Source: Prauserella salsuginis (GTDB taxonomy: Bacteria > Actinomycetota > Actinomycetes > Mycobacteriales > Pseudonocardiaceae). From it: a DNA stretch of 64,000 nt. This document shows positions 1 through 8,427 of the stretch, one piece after another. Positions within the stretch are counted from its first letter, which is position 1. Every line of letters starts with the position of its first letter. The stretch is taken from contig NZ_JANBBF010000001.1 of NCBI RefSeq assembly GCF_024648885.1, positions 1 through 64,000 of the forward strand, written 5' to 3'. Under the pieces are notes generated by a model. It worked only from the letters and a program-made list of their open reading frames with translations. It had not been told where the DNA came from and did not search any database. The position numbers and the translations under genes were made by a program.

Positions 1-122
1 GGTTATTGGTTGTGTGTATTGGGGGGTTGGGGTTTTTTATGTGCTGGTTGTTGCTGTTTTTCGGGGTGGTGGGTGATTGTTGGCGGGTCCGGTTTTTGTG
101 TTTCTTCGGTGAGGAGTTTGTT

Positions 123-752
123 GTGCGGTTGCAGGTGGCGTTGGATGTTGTGGATTTGCCGTCGGCGTTGACGTTGGCGCATCAGGTGTCTGAGCATGTG
201 GACATTTTGGAGTTGGGTACGCCGTTGGTGAAGTCGGCGGGTATCGGTGCGGTGAGTGCGGTGAAGGCGGCGCATCCGGACAAGTTGGTGTTCGCGGATT
301 TGAAGACTGCGGATGCGGGTGAGTTGGAGGCCGGGTTGGCGTTCGAGGCCGGTGCGGATCTGGTGACGGTGATGGGCACGGCTGATGACGACACGGTGCG
401 GGGTGCGGTGGCTGCGGGCCTCAAGTACGGCAAGAGTGTGGTGGCGGACATGATCACGGTGGTGCAGGGCCGGGTGGATCGGATCCGTGAGGTGGCCAAG
501 ATGGGGGTGTCGTTCGTGGAGATCCATGCGGGTCTGGACGAGCAGGCGCGGCCGGGGTATTCGATCGAGACGTTGTTGGCTGATGGTCGTGAGGCCGGGG
601 TGCCGTTCTCGATCGCTGGTGGTGTGGGTCCGGACACGATCGGTTCGGTGCGCGAGGCCGGTGCCACGGTGGCGGTGGCCGGTGGGGCGATCTACAACGC
701 CCCGGACCCGGGCGCGGCCGCCCGCGAACTCCGCAAGCGCGCCAACGCCTGA
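123..752 (+). CDS. hxlA: 3-hexulose-6-phosphate synthase (RuMP pathway)
   Basis: Condenses formaldehyde with ribulose 5-phosphate to D-arabino-3-hexulose 6-phosphate in the cytoplasm. The 209-residue product has the usual single-domain length. It carries the OMP-decarboxylase-superfamily signature: Asp8, Glu30 and the DLKTAD motif (Asp59, Lys61, Asp64), then phosphate-binding loops GGVGPDTI and AGGAIYNA near the C-terminus. I chose the GTG at 123 because GAGGAG at 111-116 sits six bases upstream and family members begin at the LQVALD strand. The frame stays open upstream to base 6 but would add 39 residues with no family counterpart. The first twelve Leu codons are all TTG, unlike the CTG/CTC-rich neighbours. 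First gene of the RuMP cluster in this window. Confidence 0.93.
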   Translation: MRLQVALDVVDLPSALTLAHQVSEHVDILELGTPLVKSAGIGAVSAVKAAHPDKLVFADLKTADAGELEAGLAFEAGADLVTVMGTADDDTVRGAVAAGLKYGKSVVADMITVVQGRVDRIREVAKMGVSFVEIHAGLDEQARPGYSIETLLADGREAGVPFSIAGGVGPDTIGSVREAGATVAVAGGAIYNAPDPGAAARELRKRANA

Positions 753-800
753 CCCACCACACCCACGTGCCCCCGGGCACCACAACCCGACATCCACGGC

Positions 801-834
801 CTTCCGGCGGGTGGAGCCGTCCATCCGCCGGAAG
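801..834. repeat. 14-bp-arm inverted repeat after hxlA
   Basis: CTTCCGGCGGGTGG (801-814) and CCATCCGCCGGAAG (821-834) pair along 14 bases with one G-T wobble around a 6-base loop. There is no T tract after it. It lies 49 bases past the hxlA stop and 170 bases before tkt, so it is either a terminator or RNA-processing hairpin, or part of the tkt control region. Confidence 0.6.
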
Positions 835-850
835 TCTCGTGGCAACCGAA

Positions 851-878
851 TCGTGAAATGGATCCGCCGGTTTCACGA
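851..878. promoter_or_regulatory. Perfect inverted repeat TCGTGAAA-N12-TTTCACGA upstream of tkt
   Basis: TCGTGAAA at 851-858 and TTTCACGA at 871-878 are exact inverted repeats spaced by 12 bases, lying 129 bases before the tkt start. Half-site length and spacing suit a dimeric regulator. The linked IclR-family gene (6640-7524) is a candidate binder, but that link is inference. A weaker palindrome centred on GGGAATTCC follows at 884-902. Confidence 0.4.
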
Positions 879-1006
879 GGAAGCGAGTGGGAATTCCGCT
901 CGATCGGTGAGGCGAGATTCGCGGGAAACGATCGCGTGGCGGGGTTCACGCCTGCCGCCTGTTTGTGGCAGTCAAGGAAAACCGAAATCAACAGGAGTGC
1001 GTTTCG

Positions 1007-3139
1007 ATGGCAGCAAACGAGTCGGTCTCGGACCACCGGGTGACCCAATCAGCTGACGAGGTTGTTCGCTTGACCACCAAGCGGATCCCCGACGACTGGA
1101 CCGAGCTGGACCAGCGCGCGGTGGAGACGGCTCGGGTGCTGGCGGCGGACGCCGTCGAGCAGTGCGGGAGCGGGCACCCCGGCACGGCGATGAGTCTCGC
1201 GCCCGCCGCGTACGCGCTGTTCCAGCGGGTCATGCGGCACGACCCCGCCGATGCGGAGTGGATCGGCAGGGACCGGTTCGTGCTGTCGGCCGGGCATTCG
1301 AGTCTCACCCTGTACATTCAGCTGTTCCTCTCCGGCTACGGTCTCGAGCTCGACGACCTGAAGGCGTTGCGCACGTGGGACTCGCTCACGCCGGGGCATC
1401 CCGAGTACGGGCACACCACGGGCGTCGAGACCACCACCGGGCCGCTCGGCCAGGGACTGGCCAACGCGGTCGGCATGGCCATGGCGTCCCGTCGTGAACG
1501 CGGGCTGTTCGACCCCGACGCCGAGCAGGGCACGAGCGTGTTCGACCATCAGATCTACGTGGTCGCCTCCGACGGCGACATCGAGGAGGGCGTCACGTCG
1601 GAGGCCTCGTCGCTGGCAGGCACCCAGCAGCTCGGCAACCTCACGGTGATCTACGACAGCAACGAGATCTCTATCGAGGACGACACGCACATCGCGTTGT
1701 CCGAGGACACCGCCAAGCGCTACGAGTCCTACGGCTGGCAGGTGCTCACGGTGCACGGCGGCGAGGACGTGGCCGGCTTCCTGGACGCAGTCGAACAGGC
1801 CGAGCGCGAGACCTCCAGGCCGACCCTGATCGTGCTCCGCACCGTGATCGGTTATCCAGCACCGACGAAGATGAACTCCGGAAAGGCGCACGGTGCGGCC
1901 CTGGGCGGCGAGGAACTGGCGGGGCTCAAGCGCACGGTCGGTTTCGACCCGGAGCGGAGCTTCCAGGTCGACGACGACGTGCTGCGCCACACCCGTGCGG
2001 TGGCCGAGCGGGGAAGGGCCGACCACGAGAAGTGGCAGCTCGAGTTCGACGCCTGGGCACGGAGCAATCCCGAGCGCAAGGCGCTGCTGGACCGCCTCGG
2101 CTCCCGCGAGCTGCCCGCCGGGTGGGCGGACGAGCTGCCGGTGTGGGAGCCCGACGAGCAGGGCGTCGCCACCCGTAAGGCGTCGGCCGCCGTGCTGGCG
2201 AAGCTCGGTGACGTGCTGCCGGAGCTGTGGGGCGGTTCGGCGGATCTGGCCGAGAGCAACAACACCACGATCAAGGGCGCGGACTCCTTCGGCCCGGAAG
2301 AGATCTCCACGAATGCCTGGAAGGCGCAGCCGTACGGCCGCACCCTGCACTTCGGCATCCGCGAGCACGCGATGGGTTCGATTCTCAACGGCATCGCACT
2401 GCACGGCGGAACCCGTCCGTACGGCGGCACTTTCCTGATCTTCAGTGACTACATGCGCCCTGCGGTTCGCCTGGCCGCGCTCATGCGGCTGCCTGTCGTC
2501 TACGTGTGGACGCACGATTCGATCGGCCTCGGCGAGGACGGCCCGACCCACCAGCCCGTCGAACAGCTGGCGTCGCTGCGCGCCATCCCCGGCCTGTCGA
2601 TGGTGCGGCCTGCTGACGCGAACGAGACCGCGCATGCCTGGAAGGCCGTGCTGGAGGACACCGGAGGGCCGGCCGGACTGGCGCTGACCCGGCAGAATGT
2701 GCCGACCCTGGAAGGTACCTCGGCCGAGGGGGTCGCCCGCGGCGGTTACATACTGGCCGAGGCGTCCTCGGGCAGTCCCGACGTGGTGCTCGTCGGCACC
2801 GGCTCCGAGGTCCAGCTGGCGGTCGAAGCCAGGGACGTGCTTGAGGCCGACGGGGTGGCCACGCGGGTCGTGTCGATGCCGTGCGTGGAGTGGTTCGATC
2901 ACCAGGACCGGTCGTACCGGGAGCAGGTTCTGCCTCCGTCGGTGCGTGCCAGGGTGGTCGTCGAGGCCGGAATCGCGCAGCCGTGGCACCGGTTCGCCGG
3001 GGACGCGGGCGAGGTCGTCTCGTTGGAGCACTTCGGTGCTTCGGCCGACTTCAAGACATTGTTCAGCGAGTTCGGCATCACGGCCGAGGCCGTGGTCGAG
3101 GCGGCACGGCGCAGCATGCGGTTGGCGCGCTCGAGCTGA
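1007..3139 (+). CDS. tkt: Transketolase (RuMP-cluster copy)
   Basis: Thiamine-diphosphate enzyme moving two-carbon units between sugar phosphates; here it should help regenerate ribulose 5-phosphate. The 710-residue length is normal. The N-terminal TPP domain has GSGHPGT at residues 54-60, [12 protein letters not shown] and the metal-binding stretch SDGDIEEG (the usual first Gly is Ser). The pyrimidine domain has FGIREHAMG, with the catalytic Glu near residue 453, and the C-terminal domain follows. The ATG at 1007 is preceded by AGGAG at 993-997. An in-frame start at 965 would add 14 residues and lacks a ribosome site. Separated from hxlA by a 254-base spacer with two inverted repeats, so it may have its own promoter. 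Housekeeping transketolase is probably elsewhere. Confidence 0.95.
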   Translation: MAANESVSDHRVTQSADEVVRLTTKRIPDDWTELDQRAVETARVLAADAVEQCGSGHPGTAMSLAPAAYALFQRVMRHDPADAEWIGRDRFVLSAGHSSLTLYIQLFLSGYGLELDDLKALRTWDSLTPGHPEYGHTTGVETTTGPLGQGLANAVGMAMASRRERGLFDPDAEQGTSVFDHQIYVVASDGDIEEGVTSEASSLAGTQQLGNLTVIYDSNEISIEDDTHIALSEDTAKRYESYGWQVLTVHGGEDVAGFLDAVEQAERETSRPTLIVLRTVIGYPAPTKMNSGKAHGAALGGEELAGLKRTVGFDPERSFQVDDDVLRHTRAVAERGRADHEKWQLEFDAWARSNPERKALLDRLGSRELPAGWADELPVWEPDEQGVATRKASAAVLAKLGDVLPELWGGSADLAESNNTTIKGADSFGPEEISTNAWKAQPYGRTLHFGIREHAMGSILNGIALHGGTRPYGGTFLIFSDYMRPAVRLAALMRLPVVYVWTHDSIGLGEDGPTHQPVEQLASLRAIPGLSMVRPADANETAHAWKAVLEDTGGPAGLALTRQNVPTLEGTSAEGVARGGYILAEASSGSPDVVLVGTGSEVQLAVEARDVLEADGVATRVVSMPCVEWFDHQDRSYREQVLPPSVRARVVVEAGIAQPWHRFAGDAGEVVSLEHFGASADFKTLFSEFGITAEAVVEAARRSMRLARSS

Positions 3140-3363
3140 GGTCCGGCGGACCCGGTCGCGGGACTCGCGGGCAGTATTCGTTATCCCAATCACGCGATAA
3201 TGGTTGTAAATGCCGTGAACCTTGCTGCCCGCCGAGTCGGTGGCAGACCATTGTTATGGCTTTCTTGGCCGTCCGGACGACGGTTCTTGCCGATGACCCG
3301 TAATCCATACCAGGCAAGTGTCCGGTGAATGTTGTCCGGTTCCGAAAGTGGAGGGAAATTCCG

Positions 3364-3951
3364 TTGACGAAGTCGATGCCGAAGAAGCTTGATGACACTC
3401 TTTTCTCGGATGCGACACGTGCTGTCGTCGGTGAGGTGGACAGGGTAAGCGCGGCGGTGCAGTCCGCGGCGTGGATCCGTGCCGGTGCCCTGTTGCTCGA
3501 GGCGCCGGCGGTGTTCACCATCGGGACCGGACGGAGCGGACTCGCTCTGCAGATGGCCGCGATGCGGTTCATGCACCTTGGGCTCGCCACGCACGTCGTC
3601 GGCGAGACGACCGCTCCGGCTATCGGTGCGCGCGACGTCCTGGTCGCGGCCTCGGGTTCCGGGTCGACGAAGCGAGTGGTCCGGGCAGCTGAGACCGCTC
3701 GTGAGCAGGGCGCCGAGGTGGTCGCGCTGACCACGGCTCCGGAATCCGCGCTCGCCAGGGCCGCTACCGAGGTACTCGTGGTGCCTGCGGCGGACAAGCA
3801 GGACTTCGACGGGAACGCCTCCGTCCAGTACGGCGGCAGCCTGTTCGAGCAGTCGGTGCTGCTGGTCACCGATGCGCTGTTCCACGCTCTCTGGCAGACC
3901 AGCGGAACGCAGGCGCGCGAACTGTGGCGCCTCCACGCGAATCTCGAATGA
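3364..3951 (+). CDS. hxlB: 6-phospho-3-hexuloisomerase
   Basis: Isomerises 3-hexulose 6-phosphate to fructose 6-phosphate, the second RuMP step. The 195-residue protein is one SIS sugar-isomerase domain: GTGRSG near residues 54-59, then the phosphate-binding Ser-rich loop AASGSGSTKR near 95-104, and the family C-terminus VQYGGSLFEQ. I chose the TTG at 3364 because GAGGG at 3351-3355 lies eight bases upstream. An ATG at 3376 is the alternative, and the frame is open back to 3325. In many actinobacteria hxlA and hxlB are adjacent or fused. Here a transketolase separates them and hxlB has a 224-base upstream region containing the palindrome CGTCCGGACG. Confidence 0.93.
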   Translation: MTKSMPKKLDDTLFSDATRAVVGEVDRVSAAVQSAAWIRAGALLLEAPAVFTIGTGRSGLALQMAAMRFMHLGLATHVVGETTAPAIGARDVLVAASGSGSTKRVVRAAETAREQGAEVVALTTAPESALARAATEVLVVPAADKQDFDGNASVQYGGSLFEQSVLLVTDALFHALWQTSGTQARELWRLHANLE

Positions 3952-4078
3952 GGGCATAATCGCCGATTTCGCCGCGATTCATCGTTTTCCGAAAGCGGAC
4001 ATGTGCGATTCGTTCGGACGGTGTGCGGCTCGGGCGATCTCGCTGTGCTGATTCTACCCGCAGGAACAGGAGACCATG

Positions 4079-5059
4079 ATGCAGTCTCAGAATGAGATCA
4101 CCCCGGTGAATCGTGGCGATATTCGAGCGCTGGAGTCCGTGGCGCTGGAGGCGACCCGGAGTGCGGCGGTCGCGAGCTACGAGTGGGTCGGCCGGTACGA
4201 CCAGGATGCGGCCGACGCCGCGGCCACCAGGGCCATGCGGGAGGCGTTGGCCGGCGCGCCCGGGCGGGGGACCGTCGTGATCGGGGAGGGCGAGAAGGAC
4301 GACGCCCCGATGCTGTTCAACGGTGAGGTAGTGGGCAACGGGTTCGGCCCCGAGTTCGACATCGCCGTCGATCCGCTCGAGGGAACCTCGTTCTGCGCGA
4401 AGGATCTTCCCGGTGCGCTGGCCACGATCGCGTTCGGGGAGCGGGGCACCCTGTGGTCGCCGGGGCCCGGGTTCTACATGGACAAGATCGTGGTGCCGCC
4501 GGAGGCGAAACACAGCATCGATCTCGACGACCCGCCGGAGCAGACGCTGGCCAACGTCGCGAAGGCTCTCGGCAAGCAGGTCGGTGAGCTTCGCGTCATG
4601 ATCATGGACAAGCCGCGGCACAAGACACTGATCGAACGTGTGGTGCAGGCCGGTGCGTCGGTGCAAACGCCGGCGGGAGGCGATGTCGGAGGGAGTCTGG
4701 CGGTACTCCTGCCGACGCTCGACGTCGATCTGCTCCTCGGCGTCGGCGGCACCCCCGAAGGTGTCATGACGGCCGCGGCGGTCGGCGCGCTGGGCGGGGG
4801 CATGCTGGGTCGCCTGGCTCCCCAACGTGACGAGGAGGCCGATGCCATCCGCGCGGCGGGAATGTCGCTCGACCGCATCTACAGCTGCGACGAGCTCGTG
4901 GCCGGCGACGCCTTCTTCGTCGCCACAGGCGTCAGCGGGGGCACCCTTCTCGGGCGGCCACAGACCCGCGAAGGCGCGGCGACCGCCGAATCGCTCCTGA
5001 TCTCGAGGAACCAGATTCGCCGCATCGCCCACACGACGTTCGACGAAGCCGCGGGTTAG
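4079..5059 (+). CDS. glpX: Class II fructose-1,6-bisphosphatase, GlpX type (possible sedoheptulose bisphosphatase)
   Basis: Hydrolyses fructose 1,6-bisphosphate; GlpX relatives in RuMP methylotrophs also take sedoheptulose 1,7-bisphosphate. The 326-residue product has the class II signatures: GEGEKDDAPML near residue 68, the metal-binding VDPLEGT near residue 98, and GVGGTPEGVMTAAA. The ATG at 4079 is seven bases after AGGAG (4068-4072); the ATG three bases earlier at 4076 is possible but very close to that site. Follows hxlB by about 125 bases; the next gene, pfkA, begins 56 bases after its stop. Sitting with transketolase and PFK, it fits the bisphosphatase variant of RuMP rearrangement, which is inference. 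Confidence 0.93.
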   Translation: MQSQNEITPVNRGDIRALESVALEATRSAAVASYEWVGRYDQDAADAAATRAMREALAGAPGRGTVVIGEGEKDDAPMLFNGEVVGNGFGPEFDIAVDPLEGTSFCAKDLPGALATIAFGERGTLWSPGPGFYMDKIVVPPEAKHSIDLDDPPEQTLANVAKALGKQVGELRVMIMDKPRHKTLIERVVQAGASVQTPAGGDVGGSLAVLLPTLDVDLLLGVGGTPEGVMTAAAVGALGGGMLGRLAPQRDEEADAIRAAGMSLDRIYSCDELVAGDAFFVATGVSGGTLLGRPQTREGAATAESLLISRNQIRRIAHTTFDEAAG

Positions 5060-5115
5060 GCCGCATCGGCTTCGCCGTGCAACCCGCCATATTCGATGAC
5101 GACCAGGGAGCTTCG

Positions 5116-6498
5116 GTGACGCTGTATCTCGACGACCTCCGCGTTCGTCATCTCGGCGAGTGTCGTTACGATTCGCCGCTCTCCGAGATGCTCACGACGA
5201 AACAGACCTCTCCGCACTACGTCGCGGAGGGCGATCGGGTCCTGCTGGAGGACACCGTGTCCATGCTCGCCGGGCACGACGTTCCTCCGGAACAGGTCCC
5301 GAGTTTCGAAGCCGCGGGTCCCCGCAAGAAGATCTACTTCGACCCGTCGTCGGTCACCGCCGGAATCCTCACGTGCGGTGGACTGTGCCCGGGGCTCAAC
5401 AACGTCATCCGAGGGCTCGTGCAGGAACTCGCCGTGCACTACAAGGTGAAGCGGATTCTCGGGTTCCGGAACGGACTGCGCGGCCTGACGTCCGAGCACC
5501 GCGACGACACGGTCGAGCTGACGCCGGAGCATGTTCGCGACATCCATAACGCGGGCGGCACCATCCTGGGCAGTTCGCGCGGCAACCAGGACCCCGACGA
5601 GATGGTCGACAGCCTCGTCGAACACGGTGTCGACGTCCTGTTCGTGATCGGTGGCGACGGAGGTATGCGGGCCGCGACGTGCCTCAGCAACGCGATCGAG
5701 GCGCGGGGACTGGACATCGCCGTCATCGGCGTGCCGAAGACGATCGACAACGACCTGCCTTTCACGGATCAGTCGTTCGGGTTCCAGAGCGCGTTCGCCA
5801 GCGCGATGGACTTCATCTCGTCGGTTTCGGTCGAAGCCGCGGCAAGTCCGAACGGTGTCGGACTCGTGAAACTGATGGGCCGGCACTCCGGGTTCATCGC
5901 CGCCTACGCCGCGTTGGCGGCCAACGGTGCCGACATCGTCCTGATCCCGGAGATCCCGTTCGCGCTCGACGGGCCAGAAGGGCTGTTGGCCTATGTCGAG
6001 CAGCACGTGCGGAAGAAGGGCTACGTCGTCATCGTGCTCGCCGAAGGGGCGGGCCAGGACCTGCTCGAGGACGCGGACCTGTCCCATCGGAACGGCAAGG
6101 CGACCGACGCGTCGGGAAACGTCAAGCTCGGCAAGATCGACGATCTGCTCAAGGAGCGCATCACCGACCACCTGACCGCGGTCGGCCTGGCCCCCACGAT
6201 GCGGTACATCGACCCGAGCTACGCCATCCGCAGCGTCGTCGCGAACGCCTACGACAGCGTCTACTGCCTGCGGCTGGCCCACGCCGCGGCGCACGCGGCG
6301 ATGGCGGGCAGGACCGAGGTGGCCGTCGCGCGCTGGCGGCGGCGTTTCGTGCACGTGCCGCTGTCGCTGATGACCAGCCGCCGGAACCAGGTCGATCCCG
6401 ACGGTGACCTGTGGATGTCGGTACTCGAAACCACGTGCCAGCCTGCGGAGTTCGGGGTGCAGCGGGAGGGCGAGAAGGTCCCCTCCGGGTTCTGTTGA
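5116..6498 (+). CDS. pfkA: 6-phosphofructokinase, long trypanosomatid/plant-like clade, predicted ATP-dependent
   Basis: Phosphorylates fructose 6-phosphate to fructose 1,6-bisphosphate. The 460-residue chain is about 140 longer than E. coli PfkA, with an N-terminal extension before the CGGLCPGLNNVI nucleotide-site motif. Two selectivity positions are readable. GGDGG (near residue 180) keeps the Gly equivalent to E. coli Gly104, typical of ATP users. VPKTIDND (near 206) has Lys at position 124, as in PPi enzymes and in the ATP-dependent long clade. LVKLMGRHSGFIAA also matches that clade. I chose GTG 5116 because AGGGAG at 5105-5110 precedes it; GTG 5077 would add 13 residues. Last gene of the RuMP cluster. 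Confidence 0.9.
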   Translation: MTLYLDDLRVRHLGECRYDSPLSEMLTTKQTSPHYVAEGDRVLLEDTVSMLAGHDVPPEQVPSFEAAGPRKKIYFDPSSVTAGILTCGGLCPGLNNVIRGLVQELAVHYKVKRILGFRNGLRGLTSEHRDDTVELTPEHVRDIHNAGGTILGSSRGNQDPDEMVDSLVEHGVDVLFVIGGDGGMRAATCLSNAIEARGLDIAVIGVPKTIDNDLPFTDQSFGFQSAFASAMDFISSVSVEAAASPNGVGLVKLMGRHSGFIAAYAALAANGADIVLIPEIPFALDGPEGLLAYVEQHVRKKGYVVIVLAEGAGQDLLEDADLSHRNGKATDASGNVKLGKIDDLLKERITDHLTAVGLAPTMRYIDPSYAIRSVVANAYDSVYCLRLAHAAAHAAMAGRTEVAVARWRRRFVHVPLSLMTSRRNQVDPDGDLWMSVLETTCQPAEFGVQREGEKVPSGFC

Positions 6499-6517
6499 CC
6501 CCGGGACGCGGTTCCAC

Positions 6518-6547
6518 GGCGACGGTTCGGTCCGCCGAGCCGTCGCC
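6518..6547. terminator. Hairpin between convergent pfkA and iclR
   Basis: GGCGACGGTTCGG (6518-6530) and CCGAGCCGTCGCC (6535-6547) form a 13-bp stem with one wobble around TCCG, 19 bases after the pfkA stop. It lies between convergent genes and probably serves pfkA. There is no T tract, as is common in GC-rich actinobacteria. Confidence 0.6.
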
Positions 6548-6639
6548 GGCGGACGCAGGCACCGGCCGTTTGCGCTCGGTGCCGCGCCGTCGTGGTGCAC
6601 GGTGACGTCGCGACGACGGCCGGACTGGTGACGGGCGCG

Positions 6640-7524
6640 TCAGGTGGGGAAGTGGCCGAGCTGGGCTGACAGCTCCATCGCCGCCTCCCGCATCGGGCCG
6701 ATGATCTGCCGGATGCGCTGCCGGGAAAGGCGATACGACGGCCCGGAGGCGCTCATCGCCGCGATCACCGATCCGCCGTCGCCGTAGATCGGTACCGCCA
6801 CGGCGTGCAGCCCGAGTTCGAACTCCTCGAAGCAGGCGGCGTACCCGTCGTCGGCGATCCGGCTGAGCTCGGCCGTCAGCTCGTCGGGTGCCGTCGTGGT
6901 GCGGGGCGTGTACTCCTCGAGGCGCCCGCGCAGCATGTCGCGCCGCTGCGCGGGCGGCATGTACGCCAGCAGTACCTTGCCGCTGGACGTCGCGTGCAGC
7001 GGTGTGCGCCTGCCGGTCCAGTTCTGTGCCGTGATCGACGCCGACCCGACGGCCTGGCTGATGTTGATCGCGATGCCGCCGTCGGCGACCGCGATGTTGA
7101 CCGTCTCGCCGAGTGAGTCGGCCAGGCCCTGGCAGGTCTGGTTGCCCAGCTTGGCCAGGTCCATCCGGCTGGTCGCGGCGCCCGCGAGCCGGACGATCCC
7201 CAGTCCGATCTGGTACTTGCCCCGGTCGCTGACCTGCTCGACGAGGTTGCGCATCTCCAGCGCGGAGACGAGCCGCGACGCGGTGGACTTGTGCACGCCC
7301 AGTTCGTCGGCGATCTCGGTGATGCCGGCCTCGCCGTCCTTGGCGAGATGCTCGAGGATGCTCACCGCGCGGTCGACGGACTGCACCGGGCTCTTCGGCT
7401 CTTCGGGCTGGTCCGGTTCGGCGACGGGTTCGGGGCCGAGGCCGGTCCGGACCGGTTCGGCGGCGCCCAACGGAGAGTCATCGGAGTTCCGGGCGGCGGG
7501 AGGGGCAGCGTCGGAGTTCCGCAT
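6640..7524 (-). CDS. IclR-family transcriptional regulator
   Basis: A 294-residue DNA-binding regulator. Residues 1-45 are a Pro/Glu-rich tail containing the repeated tetrapeptide RNSD (residues 2-5 and 12-15). Residues about 48-110 are the winged helix (VQSVDRAVSILEHLA, then ELGVHKSTASRLV). The rest is the IclR effector domain with the typical HATSSGKVLLAYMP stretch. Convergent with the RuMP genes and divergent from mtrA 209 bases away, so it could control the RuMP genes; this is inference only, as its effector is not readable. The ATG at 7524 has no clear Shine-Dalgarno, and a start inside the poorly conserved tail is possible. Confidence 0.85.
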   Translation of the reverse strand: MRNSDAAPPAARNSDDSPLGAAEPVRTGLGPEPVAEPDQPEEPKSPVQSVDRAVSILEHLAKDGEAGITEIADELGVHKSTASRLVSALEMRNLVEQVSDRGKYQIGLGIVRLAGAATSRMDLAKLGNQTCQGLADSLGETVNIAVADGGIAINISQAVGSASITAQNWTGRRTPLHATSSGKVLLAYMPPAQRRDMLRGRLEEYTPRTTTAPDELTAELSRIADDGYAACFEEFELGLHAVAVPIYGDGGSVIAAMSASGPSYRLSRQRIRQIIGPMREAAMELSAQLGHFPT

Positions 7525-7733
7525 AACGCAACAGTAACTCTTACAGCGACGAGAATCGCCCCTTTCGGCGGTAGATGTGAGGTATCACCTTGTCGAGTCC
7601 GCCGCAGCCGCTCGCACGAGTAACCGTCCAGCGGCCCGTGGGCCATGTCGTTACGCCAGTCGGAGCAGTGACCGGATGCTGCGGACACGCCGAACCAGGG
7701 TCTCCCGCAGTCGCGGGGGACCACAGTGCGAAT

Positions 7734-8420
7734 ATGGGCGACATGAAGGCACGTGTGCTGGTCGTCGACGACGACCCCGCTCTCGCGGAGATGCTGACCA
7801 TCGTGCTGCGCGGTGAGGGCTTCGAGACCGCGGTCGTGTCCGACGGTTCCCGCGCGCTGTCGGCGTTCCGCGAGATGAAGCCCGACCTGGTGCTGCTCGA
7901 CCTCATGCTGCCCGGGATGAACGGCATCGACGTCTGCAAGGCCATCCGCGCCGAATCGGGCGTCCCGGTCGTCATGCTCACGGCCAAGAGCGACACGGTG
8001 GACATCGTGCTGGGCCTCGAATCCGGGGCCGACGACTACGTCGTCAAGCCGTTCAAGCCGAAGGAACTCGTCGCACGCGTGCGCGCCCGCCTGCGCCACA
8101 ACGACGGGGAACCGGCCGAGTCGCTCGTCATCGGCGACCTCGCCATCGACGTGCCCGGTCACCAGGTGACCAGGGAGGGCGAGCCCATCTCGCTCACGCC
8201 GCTGGAGTTCGACCTGCTCGTGGCGCTCGCGCGCAAGCCGAGGCAGGTGTTCACCCGCGAGGTGTTGCTCGAGCAGGTGTGGGGTTACCGGCACGCGGCG
8301 GACACCCGGCTGGTCAACGTCCACGTGCAGCGGCTGCGGTCGAAGGTGGAGCGCGATCCGGAACACCCCGAGGTCGTGCTGACCGTGCGCGGTGTGGGCT
8401 ACAAGGCGGGCCCACCATAA
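7734..8420 (+). CDS. mtrA: Two-component response regulator MtrA
   Basis: OmpR/PhoB-type response regulator of the essential actinobacterial MtrAB system, controlling cell wall, division and osmotic genes. The 228-residue product aligns end to end with M. tuberculosis MtrA as I remember it. The receiver domain has the acidic VDDD pocket, phospho-acceptor Asp56 in LLDLMLPGMNG and the KPFKPKEL switch. The winged helix ends RGVGYKAGPP. ATG 7734 gives MGDMKAR, matching the family N-terminus; 7743 is the alternative. No strong Shine-Dalgarno is visible. Eight bases separate it from mtrB, so the two are an operon. In M. tuberculosis tmk precedes mtrA; here the iclR and RuMP block does. Confidence 0.96.
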   Translation: MGDMKARVLVVDDDPALAEMLTIVLRGEGFETAVVSDGSRALSAFREMKPDLVLLDLMLPGMNGIDVCKAIRAESGVPVVMLTAKSDTVDIVLGLESGADDYVVKPFKPKELVARVRARLRHNDGEPAESLVIGDLAIDVPGHQVTREGEPISLTPLEFDLLVALARKPRQVFTREVLLEQVWGYRHAADTRLVNVHVQRLRSKVERDPEHPEVVLTVRGVGYKAGPP

Positions 8421-8427
8421 TCGGCTC

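Noticed and set aside
1-122. N-terminal membrane extension of hxlA starting at base 6
   Set aside because: A hydrophobic stretch arises from T/G-rich DNA; HPS enzymes are cytosolic and the GAGGAG-GTG start at 123 fits the family length.
1049-3193. 714-codon open frame on the minus strand opposite transketolase
   Set aside because: Low-complexity, Arg/His-rich translation with no domain; it is the usual GC-rich antisense shadow of tkt, whose plus-strand motifs are unambiguous.
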